Under the pieces are notes generated by a model, which was given only the letters and a program-made list of their open reading frames with translations, searched no databases and had not been told where the DNA came from. The translations under genes were made by a program, and so were the position numbers. A stretch of DNA of 64,000 nt from Acanthaster planci (Eukaryota; Echinodermata; Asteroidea; Valvatida; Acanthasteridae). This document shows, piece by piece, positions 38,890 through 49,393 of this stretch. Every line of letters starts with the position of its first letter. The first letter of the stretch is position 1. The stretch is taken from positions 1,283,623 through 1,347,622 of the forward strand of contig NW_019091412.1 of the NCBI RefSeq assembly GCF_001949145.1, in the 5' to 3' direction.

Positions 38890-39909
38890 ATGGATAAATC
38901 AGTGCCGACTGCAGGCAATACAGTGGCTACGGATTCTACCAAACCGATGGCAACCTATATGCCGTCTCTCGGTTCGCCAGCTCCCCTCTTCATTAAGAGC
39001 AGCGCAGTGTTTGATTACGCTATGTCTTATCACGGGAACAAATTACCACGAGTTTCCCCCACCAATCCACCGGTAACACCGTGGGATGATACGGATGATG
39101 AAAGGGGTCTGAGCCCCGCTAGAAGCCCGGTAAATATGTTGCTGGCAACTGACTTGACCGAGGTTGTCAATGGACGAGCAAGTGGTGCTCATTCCACAGC
39201 ACGCTGGCCCTACTTAAAACAGCAAGCTGCACGGCATGTATATGGAAACCTCCGATCAAGGCTTCAAAATCGAGATCTAGTCTCTCCACCAGCCGTCAGT
39301 ATGACTTATTCCTCAGGAGAGGAATTTATAAACTCAATGGACGGAATACAGGTACAAACGTTTGGCATCAAGCCCAAATCTGATCCTGGTCCCGCAGAAG
39401 AAGCAAGAAACTTACGCCCTCAATCGCCGAAAGATGTAAAACAGTTCGAAAAGAAGAAAAACTATCGAATTTCCTTCAAATTATCGAACAATGATCAACG
39501 AAGCTGTGTATCGGCTCCTCCACCAACAGCAGAATCTACCGTCTCTAAACGGAACTCTAGCGAGGGATCCCAAACCAAACCACAACATTCCCGTCGTTCT
39601 AAAACAGCCCGTGAGCACTACCGACCCAAAAAAGATCCTTTGGTCAAGTTTGACTCAATGGAACTACCAAAAAGTCTCTGGCAGAATCACCGGCTCCCTT
39701 CTTCCTCTTCCTTAGCCCCTCCTCATGTCACTTGGACCGATGTCATAGCTGCTAAATCAGATGGGGTGTACCGTGACTCTTTCGATGGACTTAGTGGGCC
39801 AACGCGTCAAAGAAACGGGTCGAAAGTAAAGCTGTATCTATCCTCAGAACTATGGGGAATTCTTGATGAAGATATCGGTGCTATTAAGACAGTAGCAAGT
39901 AATAGCTGA
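38890..39909 (+). CDS. Ser/Pro-rich protein of unknown function, array member C (single exon)
   Basis: Uninterrupted ORF of 339 aa from the first ATG (M-D-K-S-V-P-T-A-G) to TGA. The frame is open for 48 nt upstream without ATG, so an upstream exon is possible. Composition is Ser/Pro/Lys/Arg-rich and likely disordered. Readable islands: S-P-T-N-P-P-V-T-P-W-D-D-T-D-D-E-R-G-L-S (acidic); K-K-N-Y-R-I-S-F-K-L-S; P-P-H-V-T-W-T-D-V; and near the end K-L-Y-L-S-S-E-L-W-G-I-L-D-E-D-I. The V-T-W-(T/E)-(D/T)-V island also occurs in member D (V-T-W-E-T-V), and L-W-G-I-L may be a diverged form of the W-L-x-G-L element of A and B. These likenesses are weak and by eye only. Function unknown. Confidence 0.75.
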   Translation: MDKSVPTAGNTVATDSTKPMATYMPSLGSPAPLFIKSSAVFDYAMSYHGNKLPRVSPTNPPVTPWDDTDDERGLSPARSPVNMLLATDLTEVVNGRASGAHSTARWPYLKQQAARHVYGNLRSRLQNRDLVSPPAVSMTYSSGEEFINSMDGIQVQTFGIKPKSDPGPAEEARNLRPQSPKDVKQFEKKKNYRISFKLSNNDQRSCVSAPPPTAESTVSKRNSSEGSQTKPQHSRRSKTAREHYRPKKDPLVKFDSMELPKSLWQNHRLPSSSSLAPPHVTWTDVIAAKSDGVYRDSFDGLSGPTRQRNGSKVKLYLSSELWGILDEDIGAIKTVASNS

Positions 39910-41675
39910 CTGGCACTTACTCGATGTTGTTTCTACAAAAATCGGGAAGGAGGTAGTGTTCTGTTGGCCTACTCTCCCCCTCGTTCTCACGCTCTGGACT
40001 GGCGTAAGTCGACGACTTACCCATTTTGCTTGTGCAGGGTGATGACTAGACTGTGTCTACATTTTTTATAATAGGTTGAGCCATTAAATCTATAATTATT
40101 TATGCTTACATATACTTCCTTTACAAATACAGTAACTATATTCAGTACTGTAATCGCAGTTGTCTTGTAAGTAACGCTGCATGCCTTAGTGTTTTTAATG
40201 GATCAACATCTAAGTGATAATATATATTGTCATGCTGCCTACAGTTCTACATGTATTGAATCTGTTAGCGAATACATGCATTTTTATATGTAATTTTAAG
40301 GGAATGTTATTATTGCTCTCAGAGGCATAATATATGTCAAATAAACTTATGCTCTGATTTTAGTTTGTACTGACACTTTTAAAATCTTGCTCAAGCAGTA
40401 AATGATACCAGGCGTTTGTTTTGAGATAACCAGAGGGGATATTTCTGCGAAATAATTATTGCTACATCCATGTATCGGCAAGATATGTGGTAATTAATCC
40501 ATGAATACTGATGTTCTTTCATACTTTAGATGCACTGTACAGGCAAGCGTGTAATAACACTACGTGCTGAAAGAGCAAGACAAACATTCTCGAGTGGTAA
40601 AATTCCAAAGTTCATTATGTTATATTACAACCCGGCTTGATGATGGTATTTATAAAATGTAATTGTCAAAAAACTGTACTTTACACGACGGGCTTGTTCA
40701 ATTACTGTTTGTTGCCTTGGATGAGGGCGCCATAGCAGTGGCGCGTGAGCGATGTCACGGTTCATGTACACCACACACGGGAAATTAATCTTATTGACTC
40801 CAGCAAATACCCCTGTAATCTTTCTCATTTGGCTCATACCTCAATTCTTATAATTAAAGACTTGGCTTGACATTATAAAAGTATTTCATTATCAGCGCGT
40901 TTGGTACAAAGGAGAAACTTTACTTGAAAGACCCTACTTTAATACGCCGTCCCTTGCTGTTCTTAGCTCCGCCCCCATGATGGAAACCGGTTGTGTTATC
41001 AGTGTACAATATCATTTTCTGATCCTCAGCGTTATAGATTTCGCAAAGTTCAAAGATTAATTTGTTTAAACTGTTGCGTTGTGCACAATAAAAGATGATT
41101 AATAATATTCAATTCTTTTTTGTCAACCTTGAATAAATGATTCGACTTGACGTGTCTGATATGGATTACATTAACTTTTGCCTTGAAACGGTACAAAGAA
41201 ATAAGTGTGTCAATATTCGTAGTTTATAAAAACCTGTTTTAAAATGAACGGGACTAACAGCGTGGTTTATCTCGCCAAGATTCCTACTAGTGCTTAAGTT
41301 CATATGTTTCTTATAGAACAATGTCAGTGTCCGGCTTTACTGATTAGTTTTGACGACTTTAACTTATGTCATATGAGCAATAAGTGCAGAGAACATAACA
41401 GCTGATTCAATAAGCTATACATGGACTGCTATTTCGTTCAAAGCTCTTTTGGGTTGTGTAATTTTTGCGTCATTGTAAGTTTTGTTTGACGTTCTCATCA
41501 AACTGGCGATATCGTTTAAGTTATCGAGCATTTTGAACTGGTGAAGTTCGAACATCGTTATTAATTTAAAAGGGCTGATTCCAAAGCCGACTTGACAGAC
41601 TTTTACAGTCATCGTCTTCTAGATGTGGATGGAATAATGACTCTTATGGACGTAGGATCTGCACCGGTTGCAAGG
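39910..41675. other. Intergenic, array member C to lectin relic
   Basis: 3' flank of member C with an AATAAA-type signal near 40340, then AT-rich unique-looking DNA. Nothing else supportable. Confidence 0.45.
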
Positions 41676-42110
41676 ATGTTCATCCTATCACTTGTTTAGC
41701 TGTTGTTTCCATCAAACCGTCGACACAGAGTTCCGAACCATCGTGTCAATGGAGAAATTCCTGCTATCGCCTCACGGTTGATGAGTGTTCATTCGATGAG
41801 AGTCGGACAGCTTGCGTGCACATGGGAGGTAAAATGGTAGCAGCTCCTAAATCAGTCGAAGAAAATGTGTTCGTCACAAGCATGGCAAGCAACACGGGAC
41901 TGTCTAGGGTCTGGAGCGCCTGTAACGACAGGGAGACAGAAGGCACATGGAACTGTAAGCCGACGGAATCAACATACATGATTTGGTTACCAGTCGAACC
42001 GAATAATGCTGGGGAAGAAGACTGTGTGACTATAATCTCACACTCCGCCAAATGGAATGACGTATGATGCAGTACTACTATCTGTGCACTTTGTCGTCAG
42101 AAAAGCCGTA
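41676..42110 (+). pseudogene. C-type lectin domain relic (probable pseudogene)
   Basis: A C-type lectin-like domain is readable. It has paired cysteines (C-Q-W-R-N-S-C-Y-R-L), a conserved G-G-K-M-V-A-A-P-K-S-V-E-E-N block, W-S-A-C-N-D-R-E-T-E-G-T-W-x-C, W-L-P-V-E-P-N-N with the mannose-type E-P-N triad, and K-W-N-D at the second Ca2+-site motif. Directly after W-N-D-V comes an in-frame TGA at 42065-42067. The expected last segment (C-S-T-T-I-C-A-L-C) then continues in the same frame, so the stop looks like a disabling mutation. A likely signal-peptide start at 41676 (M-F-I-L-S-L-V) is in another frame and runs into TAG at 41697. Alternatively 41698-41699 is a splice acceptor for an unseen first exon and GT at 42062 a donor, which would leave the gene functional. 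Confidence 0.6.
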
Positions 42111-42736
42111 AAGTACTGTACAGGCATATTCAGTAACCAAGGTAACAAGAAATAACGATATGTCAAATGTCTTCGATGCGTCGGATTTTTGGTCAAGTTC
42201 TCCGCAATAGGCGATTAAGTCAGCGATCATGTCAACCCACAGATGCGATTTGGCACAGTTTTCTTAGGTGCCCTGACATCTATGAGAAGTTATACTAAAC
42301 ATGTCTGTTACTTCCCTTGTCAACATGTGACTTAACAACCAATTATGCTACCTGGAAACCAATATGCGGCCGGAGTAGGAATTCACTTGACTTAATAAAT
42401 TTCTCCTATACCCCGTATCTCAAGCAAATACATGTATCGGCCAACGTTCACTGCATTTACTGGAGCAATAGAGAACACTCGTGGTACCAAAACAACAGCA
42501 TCACTTTCGAAACACAACTTTGTCACTGACGTTTTGTGAACTACTTGTGTTCAAATTCAGCCAATCTGTGCACAGAAGTTCAGTGGATGTTACAAGAGAA
42601 CGAAGCATATTATATTATTTCACAGTGATCAATAGAGGGATTTCACATTAGCGCCGTCTGCGCATGTCTGCATCGAAACCGAGGCTCTGTGTTGAATTTT
42701 TCGCGCGCGCTCGCGGAGTCCACACAGTACATGGAG
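42111..42736. other. Intergenic
   Basis: Between the lectin relic and the inverted-repeat element. Short ORFs only; a GC-rich patch with CGCGCGCGC occurs near 42703-42712. No gene supported. Confidence 0.4.
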
Positions 42737-43268
42737 TATCCGGTTCGTAAGTGTGACGGCACTTCAGTTTAAACCCCGCCCACTGCACAAGATACACGAC
42801 CATCGCAGGTACATTAGTTCGCGGTCAATTGTCGTTATTTTTTCTTTTGATTTTACGTGTTGAGTCATCCTGAAAGACTCTTCCACAAAAATTTGCAGCC
42901 TGAAAAGTCTTAATTTAACATACCTTTATATATTTTGTTTCTTGACTCCTTACTTTGAATTGTCTGATCGTATCTGATTGTCTGAACCTGACACAGCCTC
43001 GTTTTCAAACGGGGAAGTGCGAAGATAGACGCTAAAGGCGTCGTATTGGGATCCTTCCATCTCAATCATGTGTATCTCAAGGAAATTTAGTCGGTAATCT
43101 GGTTAGTATGTGACCTCGTCATACACGCGCACACGCTACTACTGATTGCAAGCTTCCATTGGATGAGCATCCAAGATGGGCGTTAACTTCTGTTCCATGG
43201 TTCCATGCAACTCTATGTGCAGTGGGCGTGGTTTAAACTGAAGTGTCGTCACACTTGAGAAACGGATA
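42737..43268. mobile_element. Non-autonomous DNA transposon (MITE) with about 52-bp terminal inverted repeats
   Basis: The left arm 42737-42788 and right arm 43217-43268 are reverse complements with about six mismatches. The core is A-A-G-T-G-T-G-A-C-G-x-C-A-C-T-T-C-A-G-T followed by T-T-A-A-A-C-C-x-C-G-C-C-C-A-C-T-G-C-A-C. The ends begin TA-TCCG and finish CGGA-TA, so a TA target duplication of Tc1/mariner type is possible. The interior (about 430 bp) has no transposase-like ORF. Confidence 0.8.
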
Positions 43269-45056
43269 GTTTGAAATGATAGTAACGATAACATTTACCG
43301 TAGGATTACTGGATTATAAATAAAGTTATTCAGAAATGTTTCGATTTTTTGTAGCAGGCTCGATTATATTAACGAGCCAGATTGAGCGTATCTGATTTTT
43401 TACGTCTTTTTCTGCAGCTTTAAAAACTTAAAAAACAGACGAGTGTCAGTAGTGCACGTACATGCAAGTCTTTGTTCAAGACGTCAGGGGGCATTGTGGA
43501 CATTGCCAGTCATGTGTCATCGCAGTGTTATTATTGTTATGCAATCTCGTCAAACACCCAAGCTCTCTTATCAGTCGTCTGAGGGCGCTCACAAGAAGTT
43601 GGTAACCAGTCGACTGATATGAAGAAGTTTAACCAGTCTTCATGTTACATAGAAACAAATCCGACACACATTATTGAAAACGTTGAAGGGATTCTTTTCG
43701 CTTTTAATGTCGTATCAGCACACCAAATATGTAAAGTTTAACTAGTATGTAAAGCTGCAGTAATTTAAGTGGAATTAGTAATTTGTAGATGTTACTTTTC
43801 TCTTTCAGATTCAGCTATTTCAATAACATTCTAATGGTACAAGTTACACTTTGTTATTTTTAAGTCATAATAAGAAACCGGCGGTGCACAAAACCATTTT
43901 GCTCACGTTTCTGTCTTGAATCGAAGATGTTCGCAGCACGTTTCTATCTCAATATAATTGCGTTTCAGAAACAGAAATCTTCCTAAATCTACACTCACTT
44001 CGCCCAAGAGTTTATTTTCAGGTTATTTAATGACAAAGCTGACCCATTACAGAGCAAGAATGGGAATGCGGCTCCACGGTGGCTATTCTAATTTCTATCT
44101 AACACACTTGAGCGAACGCAAGACTCGATTTTGAATTAACCACAGAAAATTGATCCGTTCAGGGCTGGTCCTGAATTGTGTCAGCAACAAACACTTTAGA
44201 AAAGCTCTTTTTAAACGGAAACCCACACTGTCCGAAAGAAGGTTAACCTATTGAGCAACTACCCCACTTTGTTTTTTTGTTTCATCTTCGACCTTCCATG
44301 CGCGAACAGCACGTTCCAAGTTGTGTTGTTATACCCCTTGTATGACCCTTGCACCCCCACTGAAAGTTTTGAATAGAACCACGCATCCATCCCTGCCTCT
44401 CAGCACATACAGTCTTTTAACATTTGGTGAATATGCCTTAATGACAACATTCAGTATCTGAATTGTGCCGCCTTGTAAGTTAAATTCTTGAACAATTTAT
44501 CCTGCAGGAATTGTGACTTGCAGTTTATCGTCATTCATATTTTACAGAGGCTATGGCAGAATATTGGATGTCACTCTGATTAAGCAATCAGCCTTGTCAT
44601 CGACAAAATAAAAACATTGAAGTCAGTTTCACTAAAGGGTACGTCCTTTTATCACGGCTGACTGATTCTGTTTTGAATCGCTGATTAGCATTGATTGGAG
44701 TCACTGACCGTTGGAATACAAGGTGATCTATCGATTCCAACACCGAGTTTATGTAAGGAACTCTTTCCCAGACTTGAGTAGAATGGACTTGGTCAGTCAA
44801 TTTCATTTCTCTCCCTTGGCATGAGCAAGTTTATTCCATAACCCAGACACATGTGTGACATTAAACCCCAGAGGTAACTCCAGCCACGGCTATGCTTATA
44901 CAGCTCCTTCAAGTTTACTAACCGGAGTTTGATTGGCATCACTGAGAAGAAAGCATACGTTCATCAGGTGTATCTTACACCCACCTGCATCACAATAGAT
45001 ATTAAGACCCCAAGCTTTGCACGTAACGACTTCAGACATCTGAGACCATCGTTGCA
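43269..45056. other. Intergenic before array member D
   Basis: AT-rich sequence with no supportable exon on either strand. It could contain 5' UTR sequence of the downstream ORF near its 3' end. Confidence 0.4.
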
Positions 45057-46706
45057 ATGGAGAGGTGGCAGAAAGGAGCAAAATACCCAGCTTTGAAGGA
45101 GGGTCACGAGGAACTAAACCAACAAAACTCCCCGAGTTCTGATTTGTCTGTATCATCTTCACCCAGCAGAAATTGGTCTCATAGCACCAACTCAGACGCC
45201 TCGGTGTCGTCCTGGTCTGTCCGTCTACCACTAATAAACGCGAAACCAGTGACCGTGAAAATGGATGACATATCGGGTGCAGCGATCTGTTTCCCCCACC
45301 AACTGTCGGCCCCGGAGATGGAAATCAGAAGCTACGGTCAGTTGACGACTCGACCTAATCACGACATGGCGGAGCGACTTCAAACAGAACAGGAACTGTC
45401 ATTAGAGAAGGGCGTTGAAAAAGGCCAAATCTGTACTGGGAAGGGGTTGGAATTAACAGAGCAGGCCCTGTGCAACTCCACAGTGAGCAATGCCGATGTT
45501 GATGAAACAGTCTTGAGGAGAACGGAGATGTATCGCCATCGAGGAAGACGATATTCACTTCCTCTCTCAAACCCTCTAAGAAATAAACCTCATCAGAGCA
45601 GTCAAGCAGCTTGGTTTGAGAAACCTGCCACTGAATATGACCAACAAACATCGAAGGCTTCCATGGACAAATCAAAAAGTAAACTATCCCTTGCTGAATC
45701 CGATGAAAGTGAACATTTAGCGAGTCGATTGGAACATTATAAACGTCTTGGAAGGCGAAACTCTCTGCCTCATCAGCCAAACCTATTTGACGAAGGAAGG
45801 AAACTTTTAAGTGAAGGTGTAGAAGAGAGAGAATCTCAAAACAGAGGCAGTTCTCTTGGATCATCTTTGCTTGGGAAGAGTAAACTACCGGCACACTGTA
45901 CCGAGAATATGACTAACTTGACCTCGTTGAACGAAGACCCGGAGGAGCCGGCCAGGCGTATTCAGCGATACATTCATCGGGGTAGGCGCTTCTCTCTTCC
46001 GCCGGTAAATATTGATACAAACAAAAACCCTAAGAATACGAATACGGACAACGCTACAAAGACCAAACCAAACAGACCGCCGACGCCTGCTGCCAGTAGA
46101 ATAAACTGGAAATGCGTTGGTTGGCATAACAACAGAATCTTATCCAAATCTACGGAATGTTTAGCACATACATGTACACAACCTGTCCCTGAAGCTGGTA
46201 CTCTGCAGACGGCTGGCAAGGATAAGTCGAGTCAACCTAGGGCCGACAACCAATTCCAATTCGACAAATACATCTCTGATAGCCCTGAAGTCAAGAGAAG
46301 TGCCTTTGGCTCAACTGGAGTTACTTGGGAAACAGTACCGACTCATAAGACCTTCTCCTTCGTGTATAATGATGAGAATAATAAAAGTGAAATGGTCTCG
46401 CCTCCTTTGGTTGGAGGAGTCGTCTTAAAGTCAGTGCATGTTGACCGTCAGCCCGCAGAGTCGGTAAGCATCCAATCCGAGCAGTTAACCTCCGATGTGT
46501 ACGTTAACATTGACAATAACAACACAGTAAGTCCTCATGCAAAGACTTCCAGCTCAACTGGGAAGGCAATACCTCCTACAGAACAGATTCTCAAAGGTTC
46601 ATGGAGAAGGGAAGACGAACAGGAGAAAACCATTCGCATCTTGAAATGGATCCTTGACGAGCAAGCACAGAGGACAATTGGAATTGAAGCTCAAAACCTG
46701 AACTGA
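45057..46706 (+). CDS. Protein with three R-R-x-S-L-P repeats, array member D (single exon)
   Basis: Uninterrupted ATG-to-TGA ORF of 549 aa. The N-terminus is Ser/Asn-rich. Three diverged copies of one module follow: an acidic D/E patch, then R-x-x-x-Y-x-x-x-G-R-R-x-S-L-P-x-x-N. The core hexamers R-R-Y-S-L-P, R-R-N-S-L-P and R-R-F-S-L-P fall at aa 154-159, 223-228 and 300-305, about 70-77 residues apart. Each is a strong basophilic-kinase (PKA/CaMK-type) site and, if phosphorylated, an R-x-x-S-x-P 14-3-3-type ligand. Later islands are R-I-N-W-K-C-V-G-W-H-N-N, V-T-W-E-T-V and the C-terminal E-K-T-I-R-I-L-K-W-I-L-D-E-Q. No known domain, signal peptide or membrane segment is seen. A scaffold regulated by phosphorylation is inference only. 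Confidence 0.8.
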   Translation: MERWQKGAKYPALKEGHEELNQQNSPSSDLSVSSSPSRNWSHSTNSDASVSSWSVRLPLINAKPVTVKMDDISGAAICFPHQLSAPEMEIRSYGQLTTRPNHDMAERLQTEQELSLEKGVEKGQICTGKGLELTEQALCNSTVSNADVDETVLRRTEMYRHRGRRYSLPLSNPLRNKPHQSSQAAWFEKPATEYDQQTSKASMDKSKSKLSLAESDESEHLASRLEHYKRLGRRNSLPHQPNLFDEGRKLLSEGVEERESQNRGSSLGSSLLGKSKLPAHCTENMTNLTSLNEDPEEPARRIQRYIHRGRRFSLPPVNIDTNKNPKNTNTDNATKTKPNRPPTPAASRINWKCVGWHNNRILSKSTECLAHTCTQPVPEAGTLQTAGKDKSSQPRADNQFQFDKYISDSPEVKRSAFGSTGVTWETVPTHKTFSFVYNDENNKSEMVSPPLVGGVVLKSVHVDRQPAESVSIQSEQLTSDVYVNIDNNNTVSPHAKTSSSTGKAIPPTEQILKGSWRREDEQEKTIRILKWILDEQAQRTIGIEAQNLN

Positions 46707-48006
46707 ATAGAGCAAATCAATTTGTTTTCAAATACATGTACCTCTCTCGAAATAAAAAATCCTCTGCTGTCACTAGTGCTTAACACACACACACACACAC
46801 ACACACAAATCCTTTCCCTCTCTTCAATGTTTCGCACATTTTTAGATTCCAATTCCCATAGTTCATAGAGCAATTGTACGATCAATAGCAAGTAACAAAA
46901 ATACACACATATTACCACGCATACTCATCATTTCCAAGCCGACCGTTTCACTCCCTTTATTCAAGTTGGATGATGATAGTCTCGTTGCTTGTCTTTTTTT
47001 ATTGTTCCATTCACTTCGCCTACTGTTATTCGATATCTAGGATCTTATATCAAACGTTTACTCAAATAAGGTCGCTGTCCTGATCATCGTGAACATGATA
47101 GCATGTGTAAGATTATAATATGCTGACTGAAGTATAAATTCTGTGTTCTGCTTTTGTGGTGGTTTGATACCTATTTCCTCTCTCAGTCAATACAGCTTGG
47201 TTTGTGATATTTAATGTGTATATTATCATGTGGCTAAAATTCCAAGTTTCTTATTGGAATAATCTTCAATAATCTACAATAATGAACAAAAAAAAACTGA
47301 TTGCATTGTAAACTTTAACGGATCTTATTTCTTCCAGGCTCCGTGTACCGTCTCAAAGAGAAGTGCAGGCTGCGGCCGAACTTAAAATAGCAAAACAGAT
47401 CTCTTTACCGGTTGCCAGTAATTAATGATTGAAACCGCAGTTCTTAAGATTAACAGTCTTGAAGCTTTGCATGCAAGCCTGTGAATTTAACATCTGCAAA
47501 GTTGTTAAGACTGATCCAACAAGAGTTACGAATTAAACACCAGATAACGATGTCTTCCAAATTTCATTTGTATTTGAGGTTTTGTAGAGAAATTGTGGAC
47601 TTGCTTGCATGATAACTTCAAGGAATATAAGAAGAAAAGAGTTTTAGATCAAAAGGCGTGGCCGTGATTAGAACTGAACCCTGGGCTTAATACGGTTCTC
47701 TGACAAAATAAAGCTTATAGTCTCTTTAGTCTTAAGAAGGATGAAAATATTGTATTTGTGCAAGTACACTCATGCACGATAAATTTACAATTCAGTGAGG
47801 AGCAATTTTTACCACCGATTTGAATTTCTTGGGAAAACTGTTTTTCAATATGGGAAACTGCATGTATAATTATGTTTTGTTGTATATTTGTAAGCATCAA
47901 CCGGCTACTTGTACATTTTCATAAACGATTTTAAACGGAACTTTTATTTTTTCACAATCGTGTGAGTAATGGATTTGTCTTTAAAATGTCAAAATTTCAA
48001 TGAGAT
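46707..48006. other. Intergenic, with (CA)n tract
   Basis: A (CA)n microsatellite of about 25 nt lies at 46782-46806. A minus-strand AATAAA-type signal near 47946-47951 (plus TTTATT) suits the downstream lectin gene. No coding exon otherwise. Confidence 0.5.
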
Positions 48007-48498
48007 TTACACGTGTCTTTGCCTTACTTTACACACCGAAGCAAGCTTGGTCGAACATGATTTATCATTCATCCTGTATTCATGATTGGCATCTGTTCGC
48101 ACGCAGTTGTTGCTGGCATCAGGTTCGTCTATGTGATACCACCGATTGAAAGACGAATTCGATCCGTCGGTCCACACGAAATTTGACGTTTCCAGCCTGT
48201 CATTGAGACCCAGCCAGATACCGGATTCTTTCACAGATGCTTCTCGAGCGAGATTCACGATGAAATCATATTCCTCCGCGTTTACTACAGAAGCTAGATG
48301 ACATTGCCTCACACCCCTTGAATAAGTGAGGCAATGGTCCTCGGCAGACTGATATGCCTTCGGCTCCAATACCACGAGATAACAGTGTTGATAGTAAGCT
48401 ACCCACGGAGGGTGGCATGGGCAGTAGCCATCGCTGATCTTGACGCTTCTTCCTAAGATTAGAAAGATGGCTATGGCTGTAAATACAGACGTCTTCAT
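48007..48498 (-). CDS. Secreted single-domain C-type lectin, intronless
   Basis: Complete 163-aa ORF. A hydrophobic signal peptide (about aa 1-23, core F-T-A-I-A-I-F-L-I-L) precedes one C-type lectin-like domain. Domain landmarks: C-x-C-H-P-P-W at its start, C39-Y, C56, W-L-G-L-N-D (aa 95-100), F-V-W-T-D-G-S, W-Y-H-I-D-E-P-D, N-C122-V, M-N-D (aa 133-135), C138 and a final V-C-K. The carbohydrate-site triad is E-P-D rather than E-P-N or Q-P-D, and W-N-D is replaced by M-N-D, so sugar specificity is uncertain and Ca2+ site 2 may be altered. Marine invertebrates use many such soluble lectins in immunity. The gene lies 6 kb from the lectin relic on the opposite strand. Confidence 0.88.
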   Translation of the reverse strand: MKTSVFTAIAIFLILGRSVKISDGYCPCHPPWVAYYQHCYLVVLEPKAYQSAEDHCLTYSRGVRQCHLASVVNAEEYDFIVNLAREASVKESGIWLGLNDRLETSNFVWTDGSNSSFNRWYHIDEPDASNNCVRTDANHEYRMNDKSCSTKLASVCKVRQRHV

Positions 48499-49393
48499 CG
48501 TCAGTGCTGTTTGAAAATGTCTCTCAAATCCAGACTCTTATTACTTGATGACGTCTGAAGTTTGAAACGGCAAGAAAAATACATTAAATTCCGTCAAAGT
48601 TAGTATTGAAGGATCACTTTTTTCTTCTCAAATTACCCAAATGCGATTCGTCAGTTTACGCTCAGTCTGTAGAACCAGGCAATACAGCATAACAGGACGT
48701 CGATCAAAATCTGAACGCGTCCGCAAGGAAACTGCCCTTCCTGATTACTCGAAATTGTGAAGCAAAGCGGAGAAAACGTTGGGAATTATATCAGGTGCAT
48801 AGTGATGAATAATGTAAAATGCATCGACCCTGCTGGGCCCTGTTAACCTGTTACCATGGAATCGGATCTCGAATCAATGACTGAATAATTGAGAAACCAG
48901 TTAAGAACACAGAGAGCGAATATGCCTTACAGGATGGTATTTTGTTGTCCTTGATATGATGATGCTGTGCTTGTTCGCTAAATAATACGTGACACAGGTT
49001 GTGGCATTTTAGTTATTGACAGGTATCTTTCATTTCTGTTAGAAGTCACAGGCATGAGGTGGCCTCCCTCGAACCCCCTTCACCATTAGTCAGCTCAAAT
49101 ATTGCTGATCTGCATCAACCCACATAACATGTATCTAGGAAACTGCAGCATGTCATCTTCCTTTCCTAGCAAAATGTCCACACCTTCATGATTTCGACGT
49201 CATATATCCATTATAAGTATGTCATCTAGCAACATCTGTATTGTTCTGAGTAACCTTTGTATCCAACGTACTTCATATTAAACCGTGGTGGGCCGTGCCA
49301 CTGAACTTTGGAATGTATGTGTATAAGTTTTATTCCATAAACATTTTTCGTCTGGTAACACCCATCCATTCATACAGAACTAAAGTGAACAAA
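48499..49393. other. Divergent intergenic region, lectin to Shisa-like gene
   Basis: Contains the upstream regions of two divergently transcribed genes. No promoter element can be assigned with confidence and no exon is seen. Confidence 0.4.

Noticed and set aside
42317-42529. 70-aa plus-strand ORF after the lectin relic, considered as a second lectin fragment
   Set aside because: Has a few Cys and Trp residues but none of the ordered C-type lectin landmarks.
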